Source: Plenodomus lindquistii (taxonomy: Eukaryota; Ascomycota; Dothideomycetes; Pleosporales; Leptosphaeriaceae). Taken from it: a DNA stretch of 64,000 nucleotides. This document shows positions 44,436 through 54,394 of this stretch, piece by piece. A model generated the notes under the pieces. The model had not been told where the DNA came from, ran no database searches, and saw only the letters and a list, made by a program, of their open reading frames with translations. Where the stretch lies: positions 2,108,001 through 2,172,000 of the forward strand of contig JANUWI010000004.1 of assembly GCA_025504975.1 (NCBI GenBank), read 5' to 3'. The stretch's first letter is position 1. Each line of letters begins with the position of its first letter. Made by a program: the position numbers and the translations under genes.

Positions 44436-46549
44436 ATGCCTCCTCTCAACAAGGCCCTCTCTACGTATCATTGCATTCAAGGATTATACTGGAGGAATGC
44501 GTCTGGCGAACTTCTCGCTGTCGACGGCAGCAACTCAAAATCGTTACCCGAAATATGGACGCACTTGAAGCAAACGGTCTGCTCTTCGGAAGGATCGTGG
44601 ACACAACTCCAGCTCCCATCTGGCAAGAACATCAAGACACTTCAAATTGCAGCCGAGATCCCGGCCCTTCTCAACATTCGTTCAAACTTCCCTCCATCAT
44701 ATCAGCACGAGCCCCTCAACACTCAGGTTTCTGAAATCGAGCACGACAATGGGCTTCTTCTTGGTATCATCACATCGCGACCGAAGTCTATAAGATTAGA
44801 CGGCTTCAACATCTGGGCAGAACGCTTTGTTCTACTCGAGACTGAATTCAAGCCTTTCGCTCGCATCTCTACGTCTTCCACTCCGTGGGCAGCAAGGCAT
44901 CGTGACACATGTGCGACGATCGCCGAGATCTTTGAGCGGAGACTCAAGAACGTCTCGAGAGACGATCAATGGGACGTGTGTGGAAGGGAAGCCTTCCTGA
45001 ACCGCGTGTATGGCTATGTCGACAAAAATCTTCCAATCCAACTCGCTCTACCAGCCTTCCCATGCAAGTCGCCCAATCCCAACAAAGTTGGAGGAATCAT
45101 GCCGGACCTCGCTGAACACATCGCGATGGACGTCCTGCACGACTTCATCAAGGAAGTCAACACGGTGTATGAGCCTGGTGCTACCATGTGGGTCATCAAC
45201 GATGGCCATGTCTTCTCCGATTGTAGTAAGTGCTTTTTTACCGTTGTATCTTGCTCTCCTACTAACGAGGCCAAGTTGGCGTGGATGATGAGATGATAGA
45301 CACATACGACGCCTGTATGTCCGCGATCTACAATGAACGATACCCGAACGAGACCGGCCAGACCCCTACCATACGATTTAAAGGCCTCAAAAACATCTTC
45401 GCGGCCGATTCGGATGGCTTCCAAGGCTTGCAAAAGCTATTGCTCAACTCGCATCATATGCCACACCCAGTGAAGACGAAGCTTACTGGCGAAGCCGAGC
45501 TATGCAGGAAACTGATGCTAGGGATCGGTGGTCCTGATCGCGCTTACATCCGACAACTGATCGAGCAGCAAGAGCCCGATGCACTTGGTCTGTATCGTGG
45601 CCAGACTAGGTTTATGCTGGAAGACCTTGCGGATGTACCATCAGTGAAGTCGCTCAGTGGCAAGCAGAAGAAGAAGACTGCAGCCCTTGTTGCTGAAGAG
45701 ATGATTTCTCGAAACCAGGCATACTCGAATCTGACCGAGCTGCTTCTCCCTAACCACGTTCGCCTATCGATTCACGCTCACAACAATGCTGGGCCAAAAT
45801 TTGCCATTCGTCTACTGCCAGCCGACAAGGTCCGGGCGATCGATTGCCTTGAGACTCGTCTTGAGCCCAATCCAACCTACGAGTTCCAACTTCCAACTCC
45901 GTGGCACAACTGCATGATCAAGGTGGAAGGCGACGAATTCATATACTTGGCACGCGCCCAGGTGGCGAGAAAGGCGATACAGAGTTCTAATTTTGAAGGT
46001 ACTTGGATCGATGGTCCAGATGGATCTTACTTCAGCCTGAAGCGCAAGTCTGCTGCGACTCCTCGAGGTCATGGCGTGCCCAAACTCGTCATCCCAGAGA
46101 CTATACCGCTCACTACGGAGAAGGTCAGCATCTTCGATCAAAATAAGAAGAGCACGATTGTTATAGTGTCTCCAGTCGCAGAAAAGAAGAAGCCCATTGT
46201 CATCTGCTCACCGGTTGTTGGCAAGAACAATCCTATCGTCGTCACTTCACCTACAGCAGATGGTCAACGACCAATTGTCATCTGCTCTCCTATCGGACGC
46301 AAACAGGCTATGTTTTCTCCCATTACAGACAAGGTCAGGTCTCCGGTTGGTTCTCCTGTGGTACGTAGGAAAACACTGGTCGTTGCTTGCGATACCATCT
46401 CGGAAAAGGGCACCACAGTCACAGTTTCGCCCATCGAGCCGGACTCGCTCAGACGCCAGGACTCTCATTTTGTACGCTCTCCAGAGAAGAACAGACTACG
46501 AAAGCTTCTTCCTGTCATGACCATCCTTCGCTCAATGCGTGCACAGTAG
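44436..46549 (+). CDS. Isocyanide synthase, pyoverdine/dityrosine biosynthesis (Dit1/PvcA) family
   Basis: Exons 44436..45225 and 45276..46549; 687 residues. The PvcA/Dit1 domain (about 130-480) shows 'LPAFPCKSPNPNKVGG', P-D-L-A-E-H-I-A, 'INDGHVFSDCIGVDD' (built across the intron) and R-L-S-I-H-A-H-N-N. Bacterial PvcA/IsnA turn the amino group of tyrosine or tryptophan into an isonitrile using ribulose 5-phosphate. Yeast Dit1 is the homologue that starts spore-wall dityrosine synthesis. The protein is about 150 residues longer than yeast Dit1 owing to a C-terminal tail (about 545-687) with a 13-residue repeat around P-I-V-(I/V)-x-S-P. It has no targeting signal, so it should be cytosolic. The partner P450 is divergent; the MFS gene and copper genes flank it. 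Substrate amino acid unknown. Confidence 0.93.
46148..46355 (+). repeat. SP-repeat tail of the isocyanide synthase
   Basis: At least four imperfect units of about 13 residues (I-V-I-V-S-P-V, P-I-V-I-C-S-P-V, P-I-V-V-T-S-P-T, P-I-V-I-C-S-P-I), each followed by a charged K/R/G/N spacer, with further SP motifs behind. Each unit presents one S-P site for proline-directed kinases. Confidence 0.85.
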
Positions 46550-48041
46550 TGGAGTAGTTTGTCATAAACATTTGAACTTTAGCGAAACACCTCATCCGTT
46601 TACTGAACGGGTGTGGTTTCTGGACGTCGTCATTCTTACTCCAGCGTTGAGTCAAGCAACAATGCTGTTATTGGGGCACCATCTGTTCGCCTACAAGCCA
46701 ACCGATGTGAATATCAGATTGGGAAAAATCATAATCAATTTGACATACTTTCCAAGCATTGTGCATTCGGATGTGAAACAAGCATCGCATACAACGTCTC
46801 GACCGCCTTCGATCGTCCTCATCTCTCTCAGCGCTTTTCTTCTTATTACCCTTGTCCTCATCCCTCTTCGACACGTTCCTTGAGCCCATGTCGTTGCTTT
46901 CATTGACGCATGTCGTATCTGACTGCAAGACCGTACCACCGTAGTAGTAGCAAAATAAATGTACTCAAACGATGTGCCTGGCGAGTATGATACTGCTGAC
47001 AGCACAAATATATTACGGTTATTGATCTGAGCATTTTCTTCGGCCATAATTGCCGCATATCGATGGTGCATAAGCATTCATACAGCCCAAGGAATACGGT
47101 ACATATATATCCACTTCTCTCGGTAAGAGAGGACTACGATGTCAAGTAAGATTATGATACGCCCTAGACTTGACAATCACTTGATCAGACCCAGCCAAGA
47201 ATATCATCCTGTTTCTTCGAAATGGACCTGGCAGGATCCCCGCGATTGGACTGGGGTTGCGATTGGGTTGGGAGTCATGAAGAACATGCAGCTTACTCGG
47301 CTGGGACAGCCAGCATAATTCAATACATGCTGCATATTACACTCACACCCGCGGAATCCTATCAAGACGATGTTGGATTCTCCATCGCAATATAGATCAA
47401 TCTATCGCACGTTTTGTTTGATCGAGTGTCTGGTCCTAACAGATGCACCTCAGCGGGCCGTTCCAGCACCGACCGAGAACTTTCGAACAACGTCACAAAC
47501 ATCGCCCTTCCAGCTTGTCAGAGGACTTCACACTGAATATAGGGAAGACCGAAGGATTCATGTATCCTGGTCTGAAATCGTGCGCAAATGCTCTCTTTGA
47601 CCAAGAAGCTTTACCGCATGAGGCAAGGTGCTCTGCGGGCGACCCGTTTCGAGGAGACCCTGACCTGTCACTCAAGACCATTGACCTACCACCTGCCTAT
47701 CCACGATGTTTGCGGCGCGGGATACAGCATCAAGTAGCGTTCCAACCCTCGTATGGGTTCCGGCCACAAGTCTGTGGAACGATGTCTAGTCTTGGAAGAA
47801 CGGTTAGCGCTCGTGGGACCTCGAGGATCTGCACATCTGCTAAGGGAATGGAAGGTTCAAAAGGCAGTCATTCCCATGCTGACGCCTTGGTGCTCACTAC
47901 CTGCCTTTTACTATTGATAGATCAAAGTGTTTTCACCAAGGTACTGCTTATCATAAGAAGCACTTGCTAGGCGCGACCGCTTTTGTACGCACTTACTTCT
48001 ATCGTTATTGCTCCTTCCTTTGTGTGGAAACTCGCTCATAA

Positions 48042-48049
48042 TTTGCTCG
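48042..48049 (+). promoter_or_regulatory. Mac1-type copper response element 1
   Basis: TTTGCTCG matches the yeast Mac1 element TTTGC(T/G)C(A/G), 175 bases before the Ctr start. Yeast Mac1 needs paired elements; a second one is at 48148. Function here is inferred from position. Confidence 0.5.
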
Positions 48050-48147
48050 TCTCATCTTTTTCTTTTCACACCGCAAACGCGACTCTAAAAGTCATTACAT
48101 GCTTGAATGAGAATCCTTTTTCTTCTGTTGCACGTGTATACCTCCGC

Positions 48148-48155
48148 TTTGCTCA
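48148..48155 (+). promoter_or_regulatory. Mac1-type copper response element 2
   Basis: TTTGCTCA, a perfect match to the Mac1 element, 69 bases before the ATG at 48224. It lies inside an in-frame upstream extension of the Ctr reading frame, which argues that this part is promoter or leader, not coding. Confidence 0.5.
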
Positions 48156-48223
48156 ACGCCAGATCTACTGCCGCATACAATCAACCCATTGTCGCTCGGC
48201 AATTGCAGAATCAACAAGCGATC

Positions 48224-48937
48224 ATGAACATGGACATGGGCGCTTCGAGTATGGACATGGCAGCCATGACGGCCACAGCTACCAGTATGGCTCCAATGGC
48301 ATCTTCGACAGGAATGGCAGGCCATGATATGGGCGGTATGGACATGATGGGTGGTTGCAAGATCAGCGTAAGTATTTCCCCCTCGCACCGATCGCGACCT
48401 TCTCACTAACACCTGCGCCAGATGCTGTGGAACTGGAACACCGTCGACACCTGCTTCATCGCGAAGTCATGGCACATACGCTCCAAGGGCATGTTCGCCG
48501 GCAGTTGCATCGGCGTCATCCTCCTGGTCCTCAGCCTCGAATTCCTGCGTCGCGCTGGCAAAGAGTACGACCGCTACATTGTCGCACAACACAAGAAGTC
48601 GCTTGGCTCCAGCGGTGTAACGGCCTTTTCTGCTTCTTCCGACAACGGCGTTGGTAAGACACCTGGTGCTACGACTTCTGCGGCTACATGCGCTCCCATT
48701 GCGACGTCGAAGTTCCGCCCAACTGTGGTGCAGCAGGCTGTGCGTGCGCTGTTGCATATGTTGCAGTTTGCGGTTGCGTACTTTGTCATGCTGCTTGCCA
48801 TGTATTACAATGGTTACTTCATCATCTGCATCTTCATTGGCGCATTCCTGGGATACTTCATCTTTGGCTGGGAGAGCTTGAGTGTTGGAGGTGGAAACGG
48901 CCGCATGGAGGAGAATGCGACGGTCTGTTGCGGATGA
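48224..48937 (+). CDS. Ctr-family high-affinity copper transporter
   Basis: Exons 48224..48367 and 48422..48937; 219 residues. It is a Cu(I) channel of the plasma or vacuolar membrane working as a trimer. The N-terminus is rich in Met in M-x-M and M-x-x-M patterns (M-N-M-D-M-G, then M-D-M-A-A-M), the copper-collecting ectodomain. There are three TM segments: 'GMFAGSCIGVILLVLSLEFL', then a loop of about 60 residues, then the M-L-L-A-M (MxxxM) selectivity motif in TM2 and G-A-F-L-G (GxxxG) in TM3. The C-terminus ends V-C-C-G, the usual cysteine copper-handover motif. An in-frame ATG at 48107 would add 39 residues resembling a signal peptide. I prefer 48224 because of the copper elements upstream. 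The intron is 53 nt. It is convergent with a metallothionein gene. Confidence 0.93.
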
Positions 48938-49341
48938 GTGCCGTTCCTTAGACTGAAGCGACTGAAGGCTCTGGAAATGAGATGTGAGTTTAGCGAGAAG
49001 TGCAGAATGACATCTGTTGATAGTAGCATAACAGCAATATTAGACATTGGAGAGGATGAATAGAAGAGTCGGGTTAGCAGTCAAGTGTGACGATGGTGCA
49101 AATACTGGCCGCTTCATAGAGACGCAACACATTCAAGTCACCGAAAGCTCGACGAACGATCGAGTGGGTACGTATCGTCAATGTTTAAGTTGTCATTGAT
49201 TTGTGCATCTTTCCATGCATTCTGGGTATCTCAGTCCATCTCTCCGCCTCCATCTCACTATCCTCCTCAGAGCTGACCCCTCTCAAATTCTCATGTTCCT
49301 CGAACAGAGTCTCTCTCCCTGTAGGCCTTCAAAGAGAGAAT
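48938..49341. other. Convergent 3' region of copper transporter and metallothionein
   Basis: 404 bases between two stop codons, so 3' UTRs and terminators only. No gene seen. Confidence 0.55.
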
Positions 49342-49554
49342 TTATTTGCCCTATGGAATATCAGTACACTGATCAATGTGTCTGACCACGACAAGAGAAC
49401 TTACAGGGCAGCCAGAGCCGCAATCGCAGTTAGCACAGCTGCAGGATCCCGGTGCGCAAGTGCAGGGGCCCTTCATGTTGACCATGTTGGTGTTGTTGCA
49501 GGTGCAGTTGTCGCACTTGCATGAGCCGGGAGTGCAGTTGCAGTTGGGATTCAT
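49342..49554 (-). CDS. Two-lobed copper metallothionein
   Basis: Exons complement(49342..49350, 49405..49554); 52 residues, 13 cysteines (25%), no aromatic residues and no His. Two matching halves, CNCTPGSCKCDNCTC and C-T-C-A-P-G-S-C-S-C-A-N-C-D-C, are joined by a linker (N-N-T-N-M-V-N-M-K-G-P). Such proteins bind Cu(I) in thiolate clusters in the cytosol and buffer toxic copper. After the 54-nt intron the last exon codes only Gly-Lys-stop. If the intron is kept, the frame runs on for 17 residues to another stop, which would give a 67-residue form. A TATA box lies 142 bases upstream. It is convergent with the Ctr gene 404 bases away, pairing copper uptake with copper storage. Confidence 0.92.
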
Positions 49555-50390
49555 GTTGATAGTGGGTAGGTGTAGTTGTTGATGGGAATGTGTGTGGATG
49601 TTTGGCAAGTTTAGATGATCGAAGATACTCGAGTGGTTTGTATGTGTGTATGTGAGAGTGTGATGATCTTCTAGCAATAGGAAGAACAGGTCTTCTTATA
49701 TACCGCCTACTGCGCTCTTTCTGCGGTCGTCTCCGCGTCAGCGCTGCAGTGGCGGACCGCACAAGTCTCGCACTTCACCGCTGCTTCGAGATCTTTCATG
49801 ACGATTCTACCCTCGTAATTGGTCTTTGCTGGCCACATTGACACTTTTCTCTCGGTTGGGGTTCTGGTCTTTGCGGCTTGCTACGCTCTGATTGGTCTGC
49901 GCGAATTGTGCGAACGAAAAGTGGGCCGTGAGAGACTTGTGCGGTCGCGCTAGTGGCGGGGAAAAGTGGGTTGCGTAGTTTGTGCGAGTGGGACGCCAAG
50001 AGCATGAGAGATTCTAGGACGAGTTCAAACAGACATGGGATGTGCTTCGCCTATGACGAAGCTGTCTAGCAGATCGATTGCCAACATGGATTTGTTTGTA
50101 TCTCGGTGGCCCGATGATGACGAATTGTACGATCGTTGATGGAGACTACATTGAAATGCAGTTCCAGAACATATACATGACCGCCTAATATATCTCTCTC
50201 TTTTAACCAGTTGCAGAGACAGATGAATCTTACTGTACTGCAAACCCTTGCTATACCATGTGACTGAACAGTCCTTGTTGGTCTTCCCAGAAAGCCAATA
50301 ACACCCATGGGGAATATCCCTAAACGCCATATCCTCCCATAGACCGTTCATAACGCCTGCTCCTGATTATCGCTGTGTCCAGAATCATAT
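49555..50390. other. Metallothionein promoter and FEN1 3' region
   Basis: 836 bases. It contains the metallothionein TATA box and 5' UTR (rich in CACA and CATT repeats on the gene strand), then FEN1 3' sequence. No Mac1-type element or perfect GCTG copper element of Ace1/Amt1 type found near the TATA box. Confidence 0.5.
49696..49702 (-). promoter_or_regulatory. TATA box of the metallothionein gene
   Basis: On the gene strand it reads TATATAA, 142 bases before the ATG, as expected for an inducible gene with a moderate 5' UTR. Confidence 0.65.
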
Positions 50391-51725
50391 CTAAGCAGCA
50401 GTCCTGGGTTTTGCTTTGGCATCTTTCTTTGCCTTCGCCTCCTGCTTCTGCTTCTTCTTCTTCTCTTCGAGTTTCTCGGTCGCCTTGCGCTTGAGGCTTG
50501 CCTTCTCCTCCTCTGTCTTTGCAATGGGCTTGAAGAAGCCTTCCAGTCTACTTTGCTGCGCCGTCTTCATGTTCTTGTTCAGCTTTGCCGCTCCATTACG
50601 CACCCTGTCTTCGCTGAAGTGCTTCTCCTCGACGAGAAACTTTACAAGACCCTCTACATCAGGTGCCTCCCACTTGAAGTCGCACTCAGGGTCGTCGGCG
50701 GGTCGCACATCGGGCTCGAGGAAGAGAAGGCGTGCATCGGCGAAGGGCCAATCTTCGGGAATGGCAAGCTTGCCCTTTTGTGACTGAATGTGCTCGACGA
50801 CGCCCTCGAGATCTTTGTGCTCGCGAATGAGCTTCAGAGCAGTACTTGGGCCGATGCCTTTGATGGGATCGAGGTAATCGCAGCCTAGAAGAATGCAAAG
50901 ATCGATGAACTGCGTATTAAACATTAGTATATATGTGGCACGTGTTTGATGAATGCCGTACCTGGGTGCGATCCATGGCCAATCCTTCCAGTACTTTGTC
51001 TAGATGAATCTCCAGGATAGGCTCCTTGCGCTGCTCACTGAAGGTGAGATGACGCAGCAGAATAGGCGAGTTGAACGTCAGGGTATCCATATCCTCTGAG
51101 GCTGCAGCATACACCTTGCCGCCTCGCGCTAATGTAGCACACTGTGCCTCGGCCTCGGTGGGAGCGACGATGAAAGGAATGCCCATCAGCTTCAGCAGCC
51201 GGCGACACTCCTCGTTGTGTTCCCTGGTAACCCTAACCGTCCGCCGTGAGAACTTCTCGACATCTTCTGCCGTCCCCGTCTCCTTCGCTTCTTCGGCGGC
51301 CGCTTGGGCTTCAGTCTTGCGCTGGAATCGCTTTGCAAGCTCACCAGACTTGAGCTTTGGTGGGGCGCCATCGAAGACGTACAGGGGCTTGATACCATTG
51401 TCGACCATGCGAAGTGTGCGATAGAAGAGGCCCATTAGATGGGATGTAGTCTCGCCCGATTCGTTCATGAGCTGCTCGCCCCCCGACCGCACTGCAATGA
51501 GGAAACTGTAAATGCTCATTGATCTGGACATGTTAGGTTCTGAGGTTCAGTATAGGGTACGACCGACGTACGCATCCTGTAATCGGTCAGCATGCTTCTT
51601 GTGTTGTGCAGTCTCTGTCAACTCACAATGGCAACCTTGCGACCGAACTGGTTCTTGATCTCACCCGCCTTGATGGCATCGGGCGCGTGCTCTTGAATGA
51701 GCTGGTGCAAATGTTTGATACCCAT
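50391..51725 (-). CDS. RAD27: Flap endonuclease 1 (Rad27/FEN1)
   Basis: Exons complement(50391..50909, 50962..51523, 51572..51576, 51627..51725); 394 residues, normal for FEN1. It removes 5' flaps of Okazaki fragments and acts in long-patch base-excision repair in the nucleus. It starts M-G-I-K-H-L-H-Q-L-I. Exon 1 ends after K-V-A-I (residue 33), exon 2 is 5 nt (GATGC) giving Asp34 and two bases of Ala35, and exon 3 continues S-M-S-I-Y. Other active-site signatures: Y-V-F-D-G-A-P-P, 'PFIVAPTEAEAQCATLARGG' (two catalytic Glu), A-S-E-D-M-D-T-L and L-G-C-D-Y. The PCNA-binding box is Q-S-R-L-E-G-F-F near the C-terminus, followed by a K-rich nuclear signal. Introns are 50, 48 and 52 nt with clear branch points. 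Confidence 0.96.
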
Positions 51726-52207
51726 CTTGGCTGTAGTGTTCGTGTGGATGTTACAGCATGGGCTAGGAGTCAGTCTGAGGTTGCTACGTGGGCGTCAGAG
51801 TCTGGTGCAGGCAGCGTGTTGGTGGCTGGTGAAGCGAAAGGCTCGCGAACGTCACTGCCGTCACGTCGCGTCGCGTGTACTCGCGAAGTCACGGACCGTG
51901 CTTGGCATTAGAGATTACCCCACATCCCACATGCGCGCATTGCAGTTCTCGAGGCTCTTCAGATTGCATCATGTCATAGAGATGTACTAAGGCTGGAATG
52001 GGAATCGTTCTTCCATTTTCCGTGAAGGCGATTCTGACTGCTTGCCACCATACGGAGTTATATCCGTACCGCGGCTCATTTGGCTGTGGGGATTCCGAGG
52101 CCAACATTGTCCAATTGAAGCATCTGGGCATTTCATTGCTCTCACACAAAATCGGCCTCACGATTTCGACTACCCTAGAACTTGTCATTTCCTGAAATCG
52201 CATTACG
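51726..52207. promoter_or_regulatory. Divergent promoter FEN1 / glutaryl-CoA dehydrogenase
   Basis: 482 bases between outward-reading starts. On the left part, ACGTCACTGCCGTCACGTCGCG (shown here for position only, about 51848-51868) is rich in CGTCA and CGCG sequence. No element assigned with confidence. Confidence 0.45.
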
Positions 52208-53600
52208 ATGCTTCGACCACTCTACAGACACGCCGCACGGCAGTTCAGCTCACCTGTCCGAAATATTGGTATCGGGAAGCGATGTATGCATACTCCAGTG
52301 GCATTTGACTGGCAAGACCCTCTCAATGCGAGCAGTCTATTCACAGAAGAAGAGCTTGCTATCTCAGAAACAGCGGAGTCTTACTGTCAGGAGCGCATGC
52401 TCCCAAGAGTGCTAGGTTTGGTTTCCAGCGAGGATTCCCGAGGACATGCTGACGTAATGGGCAGATGCATATCGCAATGAGGACTTTGACAGGAAAATTA
52501 TCGAAGAGATGGGTGAGTTAGGTCTTCTGGGCGCTACCATTCAGGGCTATGAATGTGCAGGCGTCAGCAGCGTCGCTGGAGGTCTCATCACAAGAGCCGT
52601 TGAACGGGTAGACTCAGGGTACCGATCCGGGTACTCTGTGCAAAGTTCGCTTGCCATGGGCGGCATCGAAGAGTTTGGATCCGAGGAGCTCAAGGAGCGT
52701 CTCCTGCCCAAAATGGCAAAGGGAAAGCTTCTTGGCTGCTTTGGTCTCACTGAGCCAAACCATGGCTCAGACCCTGGGTCCATGGAGACAGTAGCAAGGC
52801 CGCATCCAACCAAAAAAGGCTACTACTCACTGTCTGGCGCAAAGACATGGATCACAAACTCACCTATCGCCGAGGTTCTTTTGGTGTGGGCGAAACTAGA
52901 GAGTACTGGTAAGATTCGCGGATTTGTAGTAGAGCGGGATCAGTGTCCACCGGGTACTCTCGAAACACCTGCCATCAAGAACAAGAATGGTCTCCGCGCC
53001 TCGATCACGGGAATGATTCAACTAGATGATTGCCCCGTTCCAGAAGCAAACATGTTCCCAGAGATTGAGGGCTTACGTGGACCCTTCAGCTGTTTAAACT
53101 CGGCGAGATATGGAATCGCATGGGGGACCATTGGTGCGTTGGAGGACTGCATTTCGAGGACACGGCAGTATGCCCTAGATCGGAAACAATTCAAGAACAA
53201 CCCAATCGCGAAGTACCAACTTGTACAGAAGAAGTTGGCAGATGCCACGACCGATGCCGCCTTTGGAATCTTGGCTGCCCACCAGGTCGGACGCCTCAAG
53301 GATGAAGGCAAGGCCGCGCCAGAAATGATTTCAATGATCAAGAGACAGAACTGCGACCGCGCTTTGGTCAACGCTCGCACGTAAGCGATATGCCTTGAGC
53401 GCCATGATGGCCAACAGATGCTGACACTGTGTAGGCTTCAGGAAGTCTTTGGTGGTAACGCTGTCTCTGATGAGTATGGCATCGGGAGGCACGTAGCAAA
53501 CCTGTTTGTGACCCAAACGTACGAAGGCCAAAGCGACATTCATGGTATGTACCTAGGGCGATATGCTGACCTGATCTTGGCTAATAAACCCCAGCTCTGA
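52208..53600 (+). CDS. Glutaryl-CoA dehydrogenase-type acyl-CoA dehydrogenase
   Basis: Exons 52208..52415, 52465..53380, 53435..53600; 429 residues. It is a mitochondrial flavoprotein that oxidises and decarboxylates glutaryl-CoA to crotonyl-CoA in lysine and tryptophan breakdown. The presequence M-L-R-P-L-Y-R-H-A-A-R-Q-F fits matrix import. Signatures: 'SGYSVQSSLAMGGIEEFGSE', L-T-E-P-N-H-G-S-D-P-G, 'GAKTWITNSPIAEVLLVWAK', 'LNSARYGIAWG', 'EVFGGNAVSDEYGIGRHVAN', and the catalytic-base segment T-Y-E-G-Q-S-D-I-H. The last 20 residues diverge from the usual L-I-L-G-R-A-I-T-G-I end, so a related acyl-CoA substrate is possible. Introns are 49 and 54 nt. Confidence 0.9.
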
Positions 53601-54394
53601 TTCTTGGGCGTGCAATCACAGGCCTTCAAGCCTTCTGCTAGTAGCGTCTCACGCCTCAACTCTTACAAAAGCGCGAGAGCAACTAAGAGTGAAGTTGCCC
53701 TTACTTGGTTGGACGACTGGGTGTTTGACAGAGCTCATCTGATAGGCGCATAAGTGCTGCCGCCGGCGTATGCACGTGCACACGAGTAAAAATAGAGTCT
53801 AGACAGGTTGGTCCATGTATGTATGTAGTGAGTATGCATGAGGGTAGCACGACTGATTACGCCAACGTGCGGCTCGAGCCGAGTCCACTGTGAGGAACGT
53901 TTGCGATCCCAGCCAGTATGGCCAGTCTCGTGGCGACTCGCAAGGCCGATAGGCTTCTGCAAGTGTGAATGTCAGCCGCTTCAAATTATCACCTTCTCTG
54001 GCCTTCTCTTGCCACTGAGGCGCTGCTGCATAAGGGCGCATCGGTCAGTGCTCGGCTTGCGATTGTACGGCAGTTGTACGCGTAATAAATAGAGCCACGC
54101 CTGCTTGCTCCTAAACACCTGACCTGTCACTGTGCTGCCGCCGCTGACATAGATTTGCTGCTACGCCTCGAGTGCTCCCCCTCCCAGAGTCACCGGTACG
54201 TTAGGCGCGGTCGGGCGGTCCTTCCGCTGACACGCCGCACTTGCTCAGTCGGTCTAACTCACACTAACCGCCGCCTTGTAACAGACCCTCCCCACTACAA
54301 CTCTTCAACCCACGACGCTCTCGGCCACAACACCCACCCACCATACACCACCCGCCTCGAATCTCTTCACCACACACACCACAACACTGCCACC
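53601..54394. other. Intergenic upstream of UBC4
   Basis: 794 bases with the dehydrogenase 3' end and the UBC promoter. The 100 bases before the UBC start are rich in CA/CAC (5' UTR-like). No gene seen. Confidence 0.5.

Larger units (their letters stand above)
46550..48223. other. Intergenic between isocyanide synthase and copper transporter
   Basis: 1.67 kb. No convincing gene: small open frames lack motifs and splice support. The right-hand 200 bases form the promoter and 5' UTR of the copper transporter, with two Mac1-type elements (listed). A third match, TGCGCAAA (reverse complement TTTGCGCA), is at 47581-47588. Confidence 0.5.

Noticed and set aside
47443..47970. Open frame of 175 codons between the isocyanide synthase and Ctr
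   Set aside because: No motif, signal or domain is visible and the composition is not gene-like; treated as chance. A search for homologues would settle it.
48107..48223. Extension of Ctr with a possible signal peptide
   Set aside because: The stretch contains a perfect Mac1-type element and Ctr proteins usually begin with the Met-rich segment. It remains an alternative start.
51627..51725. FEN1 exon 1 joined directly to exon 3 by one long intron
   Set aside because: This drops Asp34 and shifts the frame, so the 5-nt exon is required.
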